Positions 1 through 11,800 of a stretch of DNA of 64,000 bases are shown piece after piece (the first letter of the stretch is position 1; the number at the start of each line of letters is the position of its first letter). Both the position numbers and the translations under genes were made by a program. The notes beneath the pieces were generated by a model, which made no database searches, had not been told where the DNA came from, and was given only the letters and a program-made list of their open reading frames with translations. The stretch is from Dioscorea cayenensis subsp. rotundata (Eukaryota > Streptophyta > Magnoliopsida > Dioscoreales > Dioscoreaceae), in NCBI RefSeq assembly GCF_009730915.1, contig NC_052484.1, positions 1-64,000 of the forward strand, written 5' to 3'.

Positions 1-2625
1 ATCACTTGGCTTAGAGAAGGAGACTCCAACACTAAATTTTTTCACCAAATCGCAAATGGCAGGAGAAATAGAAACCACATACCTCGTATTCTTCATAATG
101 GCTTATGGTTTGACGACAACGCTCATATTGGTAGAATATTCACTGATCATTATCGCTCTATCTTTGGCACTCCTTTGCCAAATAGATTTCTCCTGGATTG
201 GCATTTTCTTTTCGATTACAAGGTTAGAATTGATCTCTCCCAGATTGAACTACCTTTCACCACTGAAGAAATAAAACAAGCTGTTTTTGGCCTTAACCCT
301 GACAAAGCTCCTGGTCCGGATGGATTCCCTATTTTCTTCTTCCAAAAACATTGGACCATCCTCCAAGACACTCTTATTAAACTTTGCGAGGACTTCTTCG
401 AAGGCACAATCAACCTTGAGCGCATTAACTAGATACATATTGCTCTTATTGCAAAAAATAATACGCCTGCCGAAGTGAAGGACATTCGACCCATAAGTCT
501 TATCAATTATACTTGTAAAATAATCTCCAAAATACTTGCTAATCGCCTCAATACTGTTATCAGTTTGCTAGTCGATGAATCTCAATCCGGATTTATTAAA
601 GGCGGATGTATTGCGGACAACATTGTTGGTGCACAAGAAATTATTTTCAATTTACAAAAACATAAACGTCTTGGACACATCTTTAAAGTGGACTTCGCTA
701 AAGCCTTCGATTCTCTTGATTGGAATTTCCTTCTAGAAATTCTTGCTGCTAGAGGCTTTGGACCTAAATGGATCTCCTGGGTTCATTCCATACTTAGCAC
801 TGCCAAGGCCGAATTCATTATCAACGGATCAACTCAGGGCTACATTCGTTGCAAAAGAGGTTTTAGGCAAGGCGATCCCCTCTCTCCTCTGCTCTTTGCC
901 CTCGCCACTTATGTTCTAAGCGCTATGTTCTCCCACGCTCTCAAATCCAAAGTTTTGGTGGGGATTCCCTTGAACCATTCTGATAACATCTGCCACCTCC
1001 AATATGATGACGATCTTCTTATCTTCACTATTGGAGGACAGGAAGATCTTCATATCATTAAACTTATCCTGTATCTTTATGAGGGTTCCTTTGGCTTAAC
1101 CATCAATTATTCAAAGAACTGCCTCTACTCCTCTAACTACGGCTATCAACCTCATCACTCCTCAGCTAGAATCCTAAACTGTACACGTAGAAGTCTCCCG
1201 ATCACCTACTTAGGAGTACCTCTTTCTGGTCGTAGACCCAAACGTATCGATTTGGTGATACTCATTAACATGGTTCGCTCCATGCTCACCTCTTGCAAAG
1301 CGAATTACCTTTCACTTGGTGGACGCTTAACGCTCATTAATTCTGTTCTCTCAACCGTCCATGTTTATTGGATGTCACTTTTCAAGCTCCCCGCATGAGT
1401 GATCAAAGATATTGATAAAATCCTGATCCTTTGGAAAGGCCCAAATCTCGGATCCAAAGGAGTCAGATTGATTGCCTGGAGTAGGATCACTAGACCGCGG
1501 GATATGGGAGGCTGGGGAATTCTTAACCTTCAGACCTTGAATAACGCTTTACTTGGAGAGTGGTGGTGGAAATTAACTTGCAATCCTAATAGCAGTTGGG
1601 CCAAAATCATCCACGCTAATTATTCCATAAGTGACACTGTTGGAGTCCTCTCCCATACCCCACCCAGAAACAAGTCCTTTTTTTGGGCAGGGGTGACTTC
1701 CACATTATCTCCCTTCCGTTCATGCATCACGAAATAAATCAGAAATGGCTCTAACACTTCACTTTGGTCTGATCGTTGGCATGTTGGACTTCGTCTTAAA
1801 GATTGCTGGCCCGATCTATTCAATGATTGCACTGTTCCATGGATAACCATCAGACAATTCACTCAGTATCTAAACAACCCTGAACTCTTATTTCCCACTT
1901 CCACCCCCAACATGTTATCGGCTCTTCTTGAAATTATCCATGATTGCTCCCAGACTCAAGATGATGTTCACACTTGGACCCTTGACAAAAGTGGCACGTT
2001 CACTGTTAAATTCTTTTATAAATTTCTCATTGATGGTGGAACACGCAGCTCGCTTTATCCCCTTTTCTGGAAAAATCACTGCCCAAGCAAAATTACTCTC
2101 TTCTGTTGGCTTGCTGGAGAGGACAAAATCCTCACTCTCTCAAATCTCTTCAAGAAAGGTTACAATTTCCAAAATTCTACCGACACCTCTGTCCTGTGCC
2201 ACAATGCATCTAAAAATCTTCAACATCTTTCAATCGATTGTGAATTTTCAAAACGCATCTGGGCACTCTTTTCACAAATTTTAGAAGCAAACTCTCTTCC
2301 ACAGACAATTCCCTCACTGTGGACCATTTGGATACCATCCTTAGCCCCTCAGCACCGAATCCTCTGGGACCTCACGTCCCGTGCAATCCTGTGGAATATC
2401 TGGCTTGAAAGAAATAATCGCATCTTTCAATTGTCTGCATCTTCGCATCTCAATATTATTTATAAAACTGCCAACATGCTTCTTTCCTGGTTCTCAACAG
2501 TAGCCGACAGACATCAACAAAGCCTCAATGAAGCATCACAATCAATCAAGCGCTCACTCAACTTTTATAGCGCTAGAGCCTCAAATCCTACTGGCGATCA
2601 CGACCACGACACTGCTCCGGCATAG
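1..2625 (+). pseudogene. LINE ORF2 reverse transcriptase, broken by three stops
   Basis: Frame 1 reads through most of an ORF2 protein. Landmarks in order are WLREGDSNTKFFH (about 7-45), DKAPGPDGFP (about 301-330), DIRPISLINYTCKI (481-522), SGFIKGG (about 583-606), DFAKAFDSLDW (691-723), RQGDPLSPLLF (868-900) and a YDDD box (1003-1014). A C-terminal zf-RVT-like segment with spaced Cys and His lies at about 2062-2290. In-frame stops are TAG 430-432, TGA 1396-1398 and TAA 1735-1737; the frame is otherwise continuous, so decay has been by point mutation. The catalytic box in this family is normally F/YADD, so the Ala-to-Asp change is a further sign of inactivation. The protein would copy LINE RNA at the target site. 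Confidence 0.9.
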
Positions 2626-2820
2626 TTACTTCTACTACATCTCTAATGAGGCCTGAGATGCCAGACGGCGTCTTCCGCCTGATTAGGCTCCCCTCTACTT
2701 TCTGCCTCTTTGCTTTCTCCTCTATACTTTGTTCCCCTCACTTCTGGTGAGAGGATTTAGCACTTTGTACTTTTGTTCCCTTTTTAATAAATCAGTGGTT
2801 TATCCACTTTTATTCAAAAA
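1..2820 (+). mobile_element. L1-type LINE, 5' end outside window
   Basis: This is the 3' part of a plant L1-like non-LTR retrotransposon. One reading frame runs from base 1 to 2625 and carries reverse transcriptase and a C-terminal zinc-knuckle region. A short 3' UTR follows, ending near 2820 with a tail containing AATAAATCAGTGGTTTATCC and a short A-run. Related tails recur in both orientations at 40954, 56980 and 61186 (GTTTATCCAC or its complement), so this family has been active locally. The endonuclease part and the 5' target-site duplication lie upstream of the window. Three in-frame stops make this copy non-autonomous. Confidence 0.92.
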
Positions 2821-2982
2821 TTTCTTGCTCCTCCCTACCCCTTAATTTGCACAGCCACATCCCTCCAACCGCTCATACATAAAGCACAAAAAGAAAGGAG
2901 CAAGACTTCTTTCCACCAAAGCCGCCTCAGCATCTTTGTTCACTATACCTTGCAATGAGGGAAAAAAATTAATGTACATTTA

Positions 2983-3198
2983 GGTAGCGTTTGGTTGGAT
3001 GTAATTCTAAATACAGTGAATTTCTAGTTACAATGTAACTGGAAATACTTGGTTTTGAAAATATAGTGCAGTCAAATTTTGTGTTTGGTTGGATGTAACT
3101 GGAATTACTGTCTTATAAGATTTTATGTTTGTTTGGAAGGATTTGTAAATCTGGAATTGGAAAACATGTGTATAAGTATATGTATATGTCTGTGTATA

Positions 3199-3235
<37 letters not shown>

Positions 3236-3835
3236 GAGTATATATACCTGTATATGTGTATATATACATATATGTATTTATATATATATACATATATATG
3301 TAAACATACTATATATAGGTATATCTAGGGAATATATATACATACATGTATGTATATATAAATATATGTATGCACATATATGTATATGTATAGATTTCTG
3401 TATATATATGTATGTGTATACATATATGTATTGGTGTATATATGTATATGTGTATGCGTATATGTATAGATTCCTGTATATATATATATATATATGCATG
3501 TATATGTATGTGTACACATATACATATATGTGTATATATGTATATGTGTATGTATATATGTATAGATTTATATATGTGTATGTATATGTATGTGTATATG
3601 TATAGATTTCTGATATATATATATATATATATATGCATATACATATGCATATATACTGGTTTTGAACTCGCGGGATTTGGTTTTACGGTCATTTTGACCT
3701 TAAACTAAAATCCCTCAATGATGGGATTTCAAAAGCACATGAAAAATAAAATACATCAAAACAAACACCGGATTTTAAAAAGGTAAGGGATTTGGAGTTA
3801 CATGCAACTTCAAATCCTTGAAAACTAAACACTAC
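2983..3835. mobile_element. Tourist-like MITE expanded by internal microsatellite
   Basis: The left end reads GGTAGCGTTTGGTTGG. The complement of the right end reads GTAGTGTTTAGTTTTC. Both ends are flanked by the trinucleotide TTA (2980-2982 and 3836-3838), the TWA-type target duplication of PIF/Harbinger (Tourist) MITEs. An internal copy of the left end (TTTGGTTGGATGTAACTGGA) lies near 3088. The middle, 3170-3655, is a TA/TG microsatellite that accounts for over half the length. There is no coding capacity. Assignment rests on imperfect ends and a 3-bp duplication, so it is tentative. Confidence 0.55.
3170..3655. repeat. compound (TA)n/(TATG)n microsatellite
   Basis: Almost 500 bp of alternating purine-pyrimidine TA, TG and TATG units, with a recurring ATATGTATAGATT(T/C)CTG subunit near 3388, 3463, 3558 and 3600 that suggests higher-order tandem growth. 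Long tyrosine/isoleucine-rich open frames on both strands are by-products of the repeat. Confidence 0.95.
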
Positions 3836-3838
3836 TTA

Positions 3839-4261
3839 CATGATATGAGATGTGTGCATATAATATAATATACATATATAAAGAATGGTTAATTAGCTAG
3901 AATAGATGAGGACTGACTGTGATAGTACTGGTGTTCGAAAAAAAATAATCTATAAAAAGACATTTTTGAAGAAATCCTTGTTTTTGTTTACTACCTTGAC
4001 AGAAACAACAATTCAGATGTATTCATATATATATATATATTCTTGTGAAATCTGCAGGCTAACTAGAATGAGCTACTAAGTTAATTGTTAATTTGATTCA
4101 ATTATAATCACAAACGAGGAATTTTCTCTGGTCCACCTGGAAAACATCAGCAAAATGCCAACAATTATTGCATGTGGGGGCTCACCCAAAAATAAACCCT
4201 GCAATATCAAAACTATGAAGAAGAAAAGCACTAATAAACCTAAACATACTTTATGTGTGCA
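3839..4261. other. intergenic, no gene seen
   Basis: Low-complexity AT-rich DNA with a short (TA)n at about 4027-4041. This is the 3' side of the minus-strand MIR399 locus, so it may include the tail of its primary transcript. Confidence 0.5.

Positions 4262-4302
<41 letters not shown>
4262..4302. repeat. (TG)n(GA)n microsatellite
   Basis: About 11 TG units run directly into about 10 GA units. It lies just 3' of the minus-strand MIR399 hairpin. Confidence 0.95.
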
Positions 4303-4325
4303 TGTGCATGGGTGTGTCTGCTAAA

Positions 4326-4473
4326 ATGCATTGCTGGGCAAATCTCCTTTGGCAGCAGGCATACAACAATGAATATTTCAGAGAGAAATCCATGCATGAA
4401 CGCATGTTCATGCAGTGCATGTTTGCCAGGCCGGCGCAGCCGGCTGCCAGAGGAGACATAACCCAGTAATGCA
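4326..4473 (-). ncRNA. MIR399: MIR399 precursor (minus strand)
   Basis: Read on the minus strand, 4354-4334 is a 21-mer starting TGCCAAAGGAGATTTGCCCA, a canonical miR399 form (I recall an identical rice form). miR399 targets PHO2 (UBC24) mRNA and promotes phosphate uptake under phosphate starvation. The opposing arm (4466-4446, reading TGGGTTATGTCTCCTCTGGC) precedes it, giving the usual layout with the star on the 5' arm and the mature strand on the 3' arm. Pairing extends outside the duplex (TGCATTGCTGGG with CCCAGTAATGCA), and the loop is about 75-85 nt. The plus-strand reading would put a non-canonical TGCCAGAGGAGACAT sequence in the mature position, so the minus strand is chosen. A TATA box and a P1BS site lie upstream at 4603-4690. 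Confidence 0.88.
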
Positions 4474-4602
4474 CCCTTAGCACTACTATTAATCCTCTTC
4501 CTCCTCCTCCTCCTCCTCTTCCCTCTTGCCTGCAACTCTCTTGCAGTGAATTAACTAATACTACGTCTGTTTTGCCATGCTATCTAGATCTCACTTCCAT
4601 GG
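4474..4602 (-). other. MIR399 (minus) 5' leader region
   Basis: About 130 bp between hairpin and TATA box, including a TCC-rich run at about 4495-4525. It is probably the 5' part of the primary transcript. Confidence 0.5.
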
Positions 4603-4690
4603 TTATATAAAGCCACTGGCAAGTGACACAAGCTAGCTAGACACCATGCATGCAATGGCATATATTTGTTCCCGTCCTGCCAGCATATGC
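4603..4690 (-). promoter_or_regulatory. TATA box and P1BS site of the minus-strand MIR399
   Basis: TATATAA on the minus strand is at 4609-4603, about 135 bp upstream of the hairpin. The palindrome GCATATGC at 4683-4690 fits GNATATNC, the P1BS element bound by PHR1-type MYB factors that induce MIR399 under phosphate starvation. The spacing and the identity of the gene support function; binding is inferred. Confidence 0.65.
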
Positions 4691-5395
4691 CTTAAACCTA
4701 AACTTCATGAGCGCGTCTACGCGTTTGCACTTCTAATTAACAAAGGTTAATTTCACAGACCTCGGCTCTTCACCTCATGAATGGCTCTTTTTCTCTCACG
4801 TGCACATCACATGCCTGCCAATGAGAGGCACTGTACTGGTGATCTCCAATCCAGTCCAAGAGACATCTAAAGAGGAACATTCGCAAGCATGTTCTTCAAT
4901 CCTCCTCCTTTAGTTTCTCTGGTGAGAAAAACTCGCTTTCAGTATTGCCATGATATCGACTTAAAGATGATTCCTTTGCACCTTTTTCTCTTTATTCATA
5001 TATATATATTTCCAGATATTATTAAGCATGCATGCATGTGACTTCATATCAACTTACGTGTGCTTATCGTACATATTACATGGCTTAATTTGTAGCACTG
5101 CTTCTAGTGTGTTCTCAAAATGATGAAACTATTCACTGGTACATTCCTCAAGTGTGTTCGTTTGTGCTGTGCTCTTATGGTGATGGCATTATTCCTTAAT
5201 CCATATTCATTAAAGGAAGAATACCAGCATTAAATCTGCAAGATTTTTTGAGTGTTTGATATGATAATGAGGGGTAAAAGTCATTGGCTTTGGCCATGCA
5301 AAGTTGAAGAATATGGACCATTATCTTGTGAGACCAAGAAAAAGAAAGTGTAGAAAAGAAAGGAAGCTCCTGAAGAATAGTTCTGGCTTCTTAAG
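4691..5395. other. shared upstream region between two divergent MIR399 loci
   Basis: About 700 bp without a coding frame of note. It includes AGCT and GCATGC-rich stretches, a short (TA)n at about 5000-5010 and TGCATGCATG at about 5029-5038. It lies between the two promoters and may carry elements for both. Confidence 0.5.
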
Positions 5396-5436
5396 GCATA
5401 TGCTGCAGCATATCCAGATCACATATGCTATAAATA
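5396..5436 (+). promoter_or_regulatory. two P1BS sites and TATA box of the plus-strand MIR399
   Basis: GCATATGC at 5396-5403 and GCATATCC at 5408-5415 both fit GNATATNC (P1BS). TATAAATA follows at 5429-5436, and the hairpin starts about 85 bp further on. Paired P1BS sites just upstream of a TATA box are expected of a PHR-regulated MIR399 promoter. Confidence 0.75.
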
Positions 5437-5521
5437 TGTGTTGCAGGTACAGAAGGTGACCATGAGTCATTAGAACTTGAAAATCAAGGGCTACAGGAGA
5501 ATACAATTTGGATGTCTGCGT

Positions 5522-5653
5522 GAGGAGAAGAGAATAACAGGGCACGTCTCTTTTGGCATGGTAGCTAGCTTGTCTAGCTAAATATTAAGGATCATGTGCT
5601 TCAGTGCGCTTGCGTCCATGCCAAAGGAGAATTGCCCTGCTATTCACCTCCTC
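5522..5653 (+). ncRNA. MIR399: MIR399 precursor (plus strand)
   Basis: The mature strand is 5619-5639, a 21-mer starting TGCCAAAGGAGAATTGCCCT, a canonical miR399 (I recall an identical rice form). The 5' arm 5538-5561 (GGGCACGTCTCTTTTGGCAT core) pairs with it apart from a two-base internal mismatch and a G:U pair. The stem continues downward, with GAGGAGAAGAGAATAA (5522-5537) pairing with TATTCACCTCCTC (5641-5653). The loop of about 55 nt is TAGCTAGCT-rich. Product and role are as for the minus-strand copy: repression of PHO2/UBC24 in phosphate starvation signalling. It lies about 85 bp downstream of a TATA box preceded by two P1BS sites. Confidence 0.93.
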
Positions 5654-7784
5654 AAGTGCTTTTGTTGTTGCTGAGGGAGAAGCACAGTATGGAAGCTCAA
5701 ATTCTTTCTTTTTTCCTTCACTGATCTCTCCATCTATTGCATTAGCATGGAAGCTAGCTAGCTAGGTGAGATCTATATAAAAACTAAAAATCTTGTGTGC
5801 TCCTAGCTACTTGGTCTTTGGTTCACGGTGACTAGCTGGTTTTATAATGAACTATATATATGATTTGACATATATAATATAGTGTGAGTCCAAAACTACA
5901 TTTCTTGGTTTTAATAGTAATATCTCTACATGAGTTTTGGACACCGTTATTCTTCTACACCAATGAGGGAGACATGGCAATTAAGATAATGCAACATGAT
6001 TACATGATCAATAGGGGTTTGGAGTTGGATTGCATAGCAATGTCCTTACTATATATTGTGTCATTACACCATTGTTCTTTTCTGGTCATTAATTCTTTCT
6101 CTCTCTTTCTATCTATATATCTATATATATATATGTTCATTTTCACCTGTGATCAAATCTGTTTTAATATATGCTATATATCTTTTGTAATTCTTTCTTA
6201 AGGGAGCTGCAAGAATTTCAAAAAATATGTGATCTAGATGATCAAGAACTAAGCATGAACTCATTGCCGACAGAACAAGAGAAGTAAGTCTGAGGCTTGG
6301 AACATCCGACCGCTTCACTGTAGCAGATGCAATACTTAACATACAATGTCTTTTTTTCTTTTTTTAGGGTGTCCTTTTATTAATATATTAATTTCATCTG
6401 TACGTTGTCTATTATTTTCAACCTTTCTTCTTCTTGGAGCATACTAGAAGTGTACACTTTTACTATCTGCTTGACTATGTGTTTTTTTCTGGTTGACCTG
6501 TAGCCTCAAATTTGACAGGATTTAAATTACTAGTTTGTAAAGATTAGATTAATAACTACACTATTTTCAAAAGAGTATATTAATTTATGCATTTAGGGTA
6601 CTTTAAGATGATCAAACTTTGTCCTCTCCTTACAAGGGTCAAGTTCAAGCAGAAACGGAATCTGGACTCCATGGTGGAAGTGGATAAAGCCTAAAAATAA
6701 AATATAATAAATAAATAAATAAATAATATAACAAAATAGTTATTTTAAATAAAAATAATGTATTTAATATTGTAAAAATTTAAATACACATATTAAAAAA
6801 TATAGAGTATAATTTAAATTTTTGTTATTAACCCATACCAAATATATGAGATTTTTAATAATACAACTAATGAAAATATATCTCAAATTTGTATTCTTTA
6901 AAAAAATATTTGTATATATGTTATAATATATTTGCTACAGTCTCATGAATAATTTTTTTTAAATTACTAAAATTTTTATATAAGATTTTTAATTTTTTAT
7001 AAAAATTTTAAAATTCTAATAATTTTTAAATTAAAATGATAAAATATGGAAAATATATATATATATACATATACACAAAGGAGGATTTGAACTTTGGGTG
7101 GATTAGAATCACATGTTTTGTGACTAGACCCATTAATCACTCAAGCACAATCATAAAATTTTATATTTTTCTGAAAAATAGTGTCTCTCATGTCGAGGCA
7201 GGCGGTTCCTCTGTTCTAGTTATCTTATTAAAAAAAACATAAAACAAAAAACAAAAGAGAGTAATGACGACTGAAACCAGAAAATTAACTTAATTAATTT
7301 ATAGTTTTGAAAGAGTTAAAAAAAGATCTCTCTTTAAAGCACATGGACAAATGGAGCCAAACATAGACATAAAAGAAACACGAGTGAAAGGCCAAGAGAA
7401 AGAGAAAGGCATGATATACACCAACCCAATTAACCAGGCCACCAAAAAACAAAGCAAGAGTGCAGGCCTTTGGAAAACATTGACAAGGAATCCACCAATC
7501 ATCCTTAAAATAAAGCATTATTACATTACTCTCAATTAATTTTCTCCCTATCTATCCTCCTCTTCTTGTCTGGTCCCTCCTCTACAATATAAATAAATAT
7601 ATATATATATATATATCATGCCCACTTTTATATACCTATCCAAACCCAAGTTGAGCTAATAATAGGTGGACATGCCCCTCTATCAAGCTCTCTAAGTCCT
7701 TTAAATACTTTAATATTTGCCATCTAAACTCAAACCAAAGCTTCTCTTCTTCAGCTCAAGAAATAGAAAGCAGCTTCTTCAGTC
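5654..7784. other. intergenic between MIR399 and WRKY
   Basis: The first part may be the MIR399 primary transcript tail; a TATA-like CTATATAAAA is at about 5773-5782. From 6690 to 7060 the sequence is very AT-rich, with an (AAAT)n run at about 6707-6726. A (TA)n lies at about 7597-7616. The last 150 bp are probably the WRKY promoter and 5' UTR. No further gene is recognised. Confidence 0.5.
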
Positions 7785-8624
7785 ATGGATGATGAAGGCC
7801 CATCACCCAAAAAAGGGTAAGCTTTTATTTAAAACTGAATTTTTTTAAAAAAACTTCTTTTTATTTATTTATTTAAATTTAAAAGGCGGAGAGAGGTGAA
7901 AAAGCGGGTAGTAACGGTGCCGGTCGCAGGAGAGGCGGCGCCGTCAACTGACACGTGGGCTTGGCGAAAGTACGGGCAGAAGCCGATCAAAGGATCTCCT
8001 TACCCTAGGTACGTCCTAACTATCGTGGTCTCCGGCGCATTTTAATGAGTTTGATATGAGATGTCACTAACATACGCCAGCGATGCATGTAGGAATTATT
8101 ATAGATGTAGTAGCTGGAAAGGATGTACTGCGAGGAAGCAGGTGGAGAGGAGTCGGGTGGACCCCACCATGCTAGTGGTGACCTACTCCTCCGGTCACAA
8201 CCACTCGTGGCCACTATCCAGCGATCGTAACTACCGAGCCGAGCCGCCACTGAAGCTGAAGGTTTCGGTTTCGGCTTCGGATTCGGATCCGGCTCCGGCG
8301 GATGCGGATGCGGATTCGGAGCCCAAGAAGGTAGATCCGAAAGGAGGGTGGTCTGTGGATCTGATTGGAGGGGATCAAGGAGAGTTCCGGTGGTTCTCTG
8401 ACGTCGGATCACCGTCCACGTCGGCGTCTCCGACGGAAGGATCGGATGACACGTTGCTATATGGGTCGATCGCTGGGTGTGGCGTGGCGATGCTTTGGAC
8501 GGAGGAGATGGAGAGAGATGGAGAGGAGGATGAGGATTCACTGTTCGCTGGGCTGGGGGAGTTGCCCGAGTGCTCGGCGGTGTTTCGGCCGAGGATCATG
8601 GCGGCTGCGGAGACGAAGTCATAG
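7785..8624 (+). CDS. WRKY: WRKY transcription factor, group IIe (WRKY65/69-like)
   Basis: Exons 7785-7816, 7886-8008 and 8093-8624 join into 229 codons (228 aa). The WRKYGQK core is at residues 37-43 (reads WRKYGQK after DTWA), followed by a C2H2 finger C57-X5-C63-X23-H87-X-H89, the pattern of group II. A basic stretch (KKGRREVKKR) precedes the domain. The second intron splits the Arg codon of SPYPR inside the domain, the conserved WRKY intron position. The acidic C-terminus ends in [18 protein letters not shown], a tail I associate with WRKY65/69 relatives. The product is a nuclear factor that binds W-box DNA; the target process is not visible here. The start was chosen because it is the first ATG of a short exon whose spliced frame runs into the domain; 'PSPKK' then matches group IIe N-termini. 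Confidence 0.93.
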
Positions 8625-8812
8625 AGATCAACCGGATCGGTGATGTAGCTAAGAAGGCGAAGAATATATGTAGTTTTTTTATATATATCCATGATATTTT
8701 TCTCATTTACATTTGCAGCCTCATGAATATGGCAAGTTATTATAGCATTGGCTATATATTATAAAAAGTGCAATATTGGGATTTAAAAATTTTAGTTATA
8801 ATAGTAATAATA

Positions 8813-11800
8813 GCCAACGACCATTTGGTCTATTGGCATCGGGTTTTTTGTGTTCGCCTCGAGTATTGAGCGTGGCTCCTCAAGTTCGATCCCTATCTCG
8901 TGCAAAATGAGGACACGGTTTTGTGGTGAACGATTGTCACGTCCCGACCCGCGGGCCCGCCACGTGACAACCGCCGCGACGATCCCGAGGAGGGACACAC
9001 ACCACTCAACCTCGAGTCATCGCAAGGCTCACAAACTCCCTCGCTAAACAACACCGCAATAATAAAAGGTACCAAAAAACAAAAACTTTCACTCGAAAAA
9101 AATCAATAGTAAAGTCGAAAAGATATACAAAATCACATTTACGTAGTTAATAACACTAGTGGATCCACCGCGACTCATACAATGCAACCCTCGATTAAGA
9201 GTAAACAAACAACCCCGACTCGGGATACAAATTGCCAAGCACTTCACCGCTATGACGACCAAAACCACTAAAAACCCGAAGAGAGGAGGGGTGAGTAACC
9301 ATAGTCACTCAGATGAATGGGTTAGCACAAATCTAATGTAATATCAAAAACAAATCGAGGAAATTCCAATAAACACATTCTACAATAACATAAATGAACC
9401 GGAACGCTCACATTTGCAACATAATGAAAAATACAGGATATGAAACCTTGGTATTTAGAAACCAAAAACATAAATTCTCACGAGTATAGACAAAAACATC
9501 AACATGTATAAAACAAATGCTTGGATATAATTTCCCAAAAATAAGTAGAAGAACCAACCTAAATAAATAAAAATCCTCGATAATCACAAATCCTCAATTC
9601 TCGCATGATACATGTTCGAAAAAGCATTAAGATATCAAACATGTTATGTGAAAGATCACACTCGAATATACCAATTGCAAAAAAAGTAGAATTTTCCTCA
9701 AATATTGAAATTTCATCTCGATCAAATAAACAATGGCTCTAAAAAAACACTCTCTCTAACTTTAGCCGGCCACGACTAAGTTGAGAGCCGCCAAGGTCTT
9801 CGCACCCTTGACGCTGGCCCACCGGGTCCCGCAGTGGTGACCCCGGGATCCCGACTGTATCATCCAATCGTGGCTCTACGCTCCCACCCGATCCGGACAA
9901 ATCAACACCCTGTGTCCACAACGCCACCTCTAAAGGTCGGGCCCTGCTGGGGACCCACTATCGCAGTAGTCGGGCCTTAGCCCGCCGTCACCATCCAAAA
10001 CCAACATATAGTCAGTAGCAATAATACAATCTGAATCACTCATGTCACAAGGTCCTTATTCGTGACAAGCATTCACATATCGGAATAAACATTATTTCCA
10101 CAAATCCAAAGCCAAAGCATAGCAATGCATGTAAACTTTCAAAAAGTATTCCAATCCCGATGTGCCAATACATTAAAAAAACATTTCTGTCCAAATGCCA
10201 AGAATAACACAATAATATGCTAAGCTCAAGCATTGCTTTTAGACAATAAAAACCAAACCAATATTAAACGATTATAATATCCACAATCTAGAAGAACATG
10301 CCATTCGTAAATAAAAACCCTTTTGTTTTTCATAACCATAAATATCAAAAAGCATGCTTTATACAAGTGAAAGGTTTTACAAACCATTTCTAAAAAGTTG
10401 ATGCCAACAGTGTAGAAAAAGAAACATTAAGTTTTGAAATACAATAAAAAGGCATCAAAACAAGCATAGCTTTTGTTCTAGTTAAACCTCAAGTTACTTA
10501 GGATCATTCTAGCTTTCTTTCTTCACTCACTAAGTTTTCCTCCAAATACAAGATTAATCCCCAAGGTCTAGTCTATCACAACCTCTAAATACTTTTACAA
10601 GTCATGAAAAATATGTTCATCTCATCACATATATTTACACCTACCAATATACATTGATTAAATCCTACTTTACACATCATTAGGTATTTACTTTCACAAG
10701 CCTTTACTATTCGAGCCTCTCTTATACTCAACAATGTCTTAGATCCTTATCATAGTGCCACTACCTCAACATTAATATTTACTTCATCTATAATAATTTC
10801 ATTGTCAAAAATACTCACAAGTTGACTATCTCCTCTAAGGATGTATTAAATCAAACTATTATTAAAAAAATTCACGTGAATATTCAGTCTTTGCAATTCA
10901 ACACTTGTCACATATATAGCTCAAGCTATTCATCATCAACCTTCTAAATAAATTCCATTTAGAATAATAATCATAATCATTGGCATCCACCCGATATATA
11001 TATATATATATATATATACATATGTATATCCCGATATGATCAAACTACAATTAAGCACCCTACACTATGCTCACAAGAACAAACCTCATCAATTTGTGAG
11101 AATCCTACTACATAAGTGTAATTATGTCACCCATGGTTCTCGGATATTACAAAGAATATATTAGCATAAATCTCACCGACTAGCCAAAAATCATATATAA
11201 GGTTCCACAAGTTATTCCAATTCCAATATACTAGTGTAGTCATATACCTTAGCATTCAAGACTTCATCAGGTTCCATGTACCATGTTTATCACATCATGC
11301 CTCAAAAACTTCGTAAATTATGCATCATTAGGGAGATTAAATCATCCATTGAACATACATAATCAATTTTACTTATAACCCATAAGCTCCATGAACTTGT
11401 TGTAATAATCAAGCAATTTCCATTCATCCACCAAGCATGTATATCCTCAAGTTCAATCTCAACTAACGCAAGTACAACATTAACAAGCTTTCTCATGATT
11501 TTTTTCGGAGAGTAAACCACAAGTCATTTTAAATAAACCATAGTCTCTAGTAGTCATCTACACTTTCTTTTCTCCTATAGCCGTGATTTGAAAAACATGA
11601 TAAAGCCATGGAAATCATTTCGTAAAAAAACAAATAAAAATATTTTCGATACTCAATTAGAATTGTGCACTCAACATAACCCACTCACGTAACATGTTGC
11701 CTCGCGTGGAGACGCCAGACACTCGATTAGCGGTTTCCTTCCCTTGGAGGATGCTTCGCCACCTAGATACAAGCGTGGGAATCCAAATACTAATGAACAC

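Noticed and set aside
3129..3708. Several Tyr/Ile/Met-rich open frames on both strands
   Set aside because: They are translations of the TA/TG microsatellite.
4334..4468. MIR399 on the plus strand at the first hairpin
   Set aside because: The plus reading places a non-canonical sequence in the mature position. The minus strand gives an exact canonical miR399 on the 3' arm with promoter elements on the correct side.
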